This document shows, in pieces, positions 63,209 through 64,000 of a stretch of DNA of 64,000 nucleotides; within the stretch, counting starts at the first letter, position 1, and each line of letters starts with the position of its first letter. Below the pieces are notes generated by a model that saw only the letters and a program-made list of their open reading frames with translations, did not search any database and had not been told where the DNA came from. A program made the position numbers and the translations under genes. The DNA is taken from assembly GCF_000176135.1 (NCBI RefSeq), contig NZ_ACZN01000013.1, positions 124,001 to 188,000 on the forward strand, given 5' to 3'. The DNA comes from Vibrio coralliilyticus ATCC BAA-450. Lineage in GTDB: Bacteria; Pseudomonadota; Gammaproteobacteria; Enterobacterales; Vibrionaceae.

Positions 63209-64000
63209 TTAATCGCGAAAAACAACCAGACGCTTAGGCGCGACCTTTCCGTCATCGTTCAATTCCGCAACACCAATAAAGGTACGCTCATCACCCGAGG
63301 TCATGCGCAGCGTTCCTTCTGGTACACCAAGAACATACACTGGCTGTCCGTGCTGAACTAAGTCAGTCTGCTCCGCATTGAGGTTCACTTCCGGTAAATC
63401 TTCCACCGCAGTGTCCATTGGCAGTAACAATGGGTCGAGTACCTCACGTGGTGCCACTTCATCACGGTGTGCTTGCTCCAACAACTCATTAAGTTGCTCA
63501 AGCGTCACCATTTTTTCGTATGGATAGTTAGCGACTGCCGTACGACGAAGCATAGTCACGTGTGCACCACAACCAAGCATTTCACCAAGATCATCAACTA
63601 TCGTGCGGATATAAGTGCCTTTTGAACAATGCACTTCCATCTCAATTTCGTCACCTTCAAAACGATGTAAGATGATTTCATAAACCGTGATCTTGCGAGC
63701 TTCACGCGGGACTTCGATACCTTGACGAGCGTACTCGTATAAAGGCTTACCTTGATACTTGAGCGCGGAAAACATCGATGGCACCTGATCCGATTCACCG
63801 CGGAACTTGTCGATACACGCTTCCAGTTTCGTCATATCGACATCAACAGGGCGAGTTTCGATAACTTCACCGTCCGAGTCCGACGTATTGGTGCGCTCAC
63901 CTAGCTTGGCGATAACACGATAACGCTTATCTGAATCGAGGAGGAACTGCGAAAACTTCGTGGCTTCTCCAAGACAAATTGGCAGCATGCCAGTCGCAAG
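63209..64000 (-). CDS. truB: tRNA pseudouridine55 synthase TruB, cut by right edge
   Basis: Makes pseudouridine 55 in the T loop of tRNAs. The visible part reads [23 protein letters not shown] at the right edge, the stretch that follows the catalytic aspartate motif, so the first 50 or so residues and the catalytic Asp are outside the window. Seen inside: [64 protein letters not shown] and the C-terminal PUA-like region. Only the window edge truncates it; the apparent ATG at 63988 is internal. Confidence 0.96.
   Translation of the reverse strand, partial: LATGMLPICLGEATKFSQFLLDSDKRYRVIAKLGERTNTSDSDGEVIETRPVDVDMTKLEACIDKFRGESDQVPSMFSALKYQGKPLYEYARQGIEVPREARKITVYEIILHRFEGDEIEMEVHCSKGTYIRTIVDDLGEMLGCGAHVTMLRRTAVANYPYEKMVTLEQLNELLEQAHRDEVAPREVLDPLLLPMDTAVEDLPEVNLNAEQTDLVQHGQPVYVLGVPEGTLRMTSGDERTFIGVAELNDDGKVAPKRLVVFRD

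Overview
The window is a contiguous piece of a Vibrio (Vibrionaceae, Gammaproteobacteria) main chromosome, probably from a marine non-cholera species. The gene order is the one expected from Vibrio cholerae (dapB, mutT, secA, the division and cell-wall cluster, rnpB, lpoA, pet operon, degQ-degS, parC-parE, tolC, arcB, two glt operons, truB), and the proteins are clearly vibrio/enteric-like. It is almost entirely core genome. I saw no insertion sequence, prophage, integron, CRISPR array, tRNA or rRNA gene. dapB is cut by the left edge and truB by the right edge.

Layout. 1-1200: dapB (lysine/peptidoglycan precursor) and mutT, minus strand. 1200-20900: secA, lpxC and the dcw cluster, all on the minus strand and read from right to left as rsmH-ftsL-ftsI-murE-murF-mraY-murD-ftsW-murG-murC-ftsQ-ftsA-ftsZ. 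These genes supply precursor synthesis, the lipid steps and the divisome. mraZ, normally first, is not visible. 21050-21450: RNase P RNA. 21600-25860: rsmI, divergent from lpoA-yraN-diaA-dolP; lpoA carries two single-base frameshifts. 25900-30900: a minus-strand block of rplM-rpsI, petABC (cytochrome bc1) and sspA-sspB. 31100-35520: zapE, divergent from zapG, degQ and degS (division and envelope quality control). 35570-42430: parC, parE, yqiA, cpdA, yqiB, nudF on the minus strand. 42670-43990: tolC, whose stop codon lies inside a 10-copy 7-bp tandem repeat. 44100-49740: a small lipoprotein gene, arcB, a PAS-GGDEF cyclase and the radical SAM gene yhcC, minus strand. 50270-62620: two complete, differently typed glutamate synthase operons in tandem on the plus strand. 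62730-64000: a DUF1499 lipoprotein gene and the convergent truB.

How the genes work together. The left third builds and divides the wall: Mur enzymes, MraY and MurG make lipid II, FtsI and FtsW polymerise it at the septum, FtsZ, FtsA, FtsQ and FtsL organise the ring, and LpoA would activate PBP1A. Envelope stress (DegS, DegQ, DolP), respiration (cytochrome bc1) and redox signalling (ArcB) form a second theme. Nitrogen assimilation (two GOGATs) closes the window.

I did not find a clearly undescribed multi-gene system. The observations most worth checking are the tolC-terminal 7-bp repeat, the doubly frameshifted lpoA with both lesions in the same sequence context, the missing mraZ, an ArcB with only one cysteine, the tandem non-identical GOGAT operons with structured leaders, and an unrecognised lipoprotein gene coupled to arcB.
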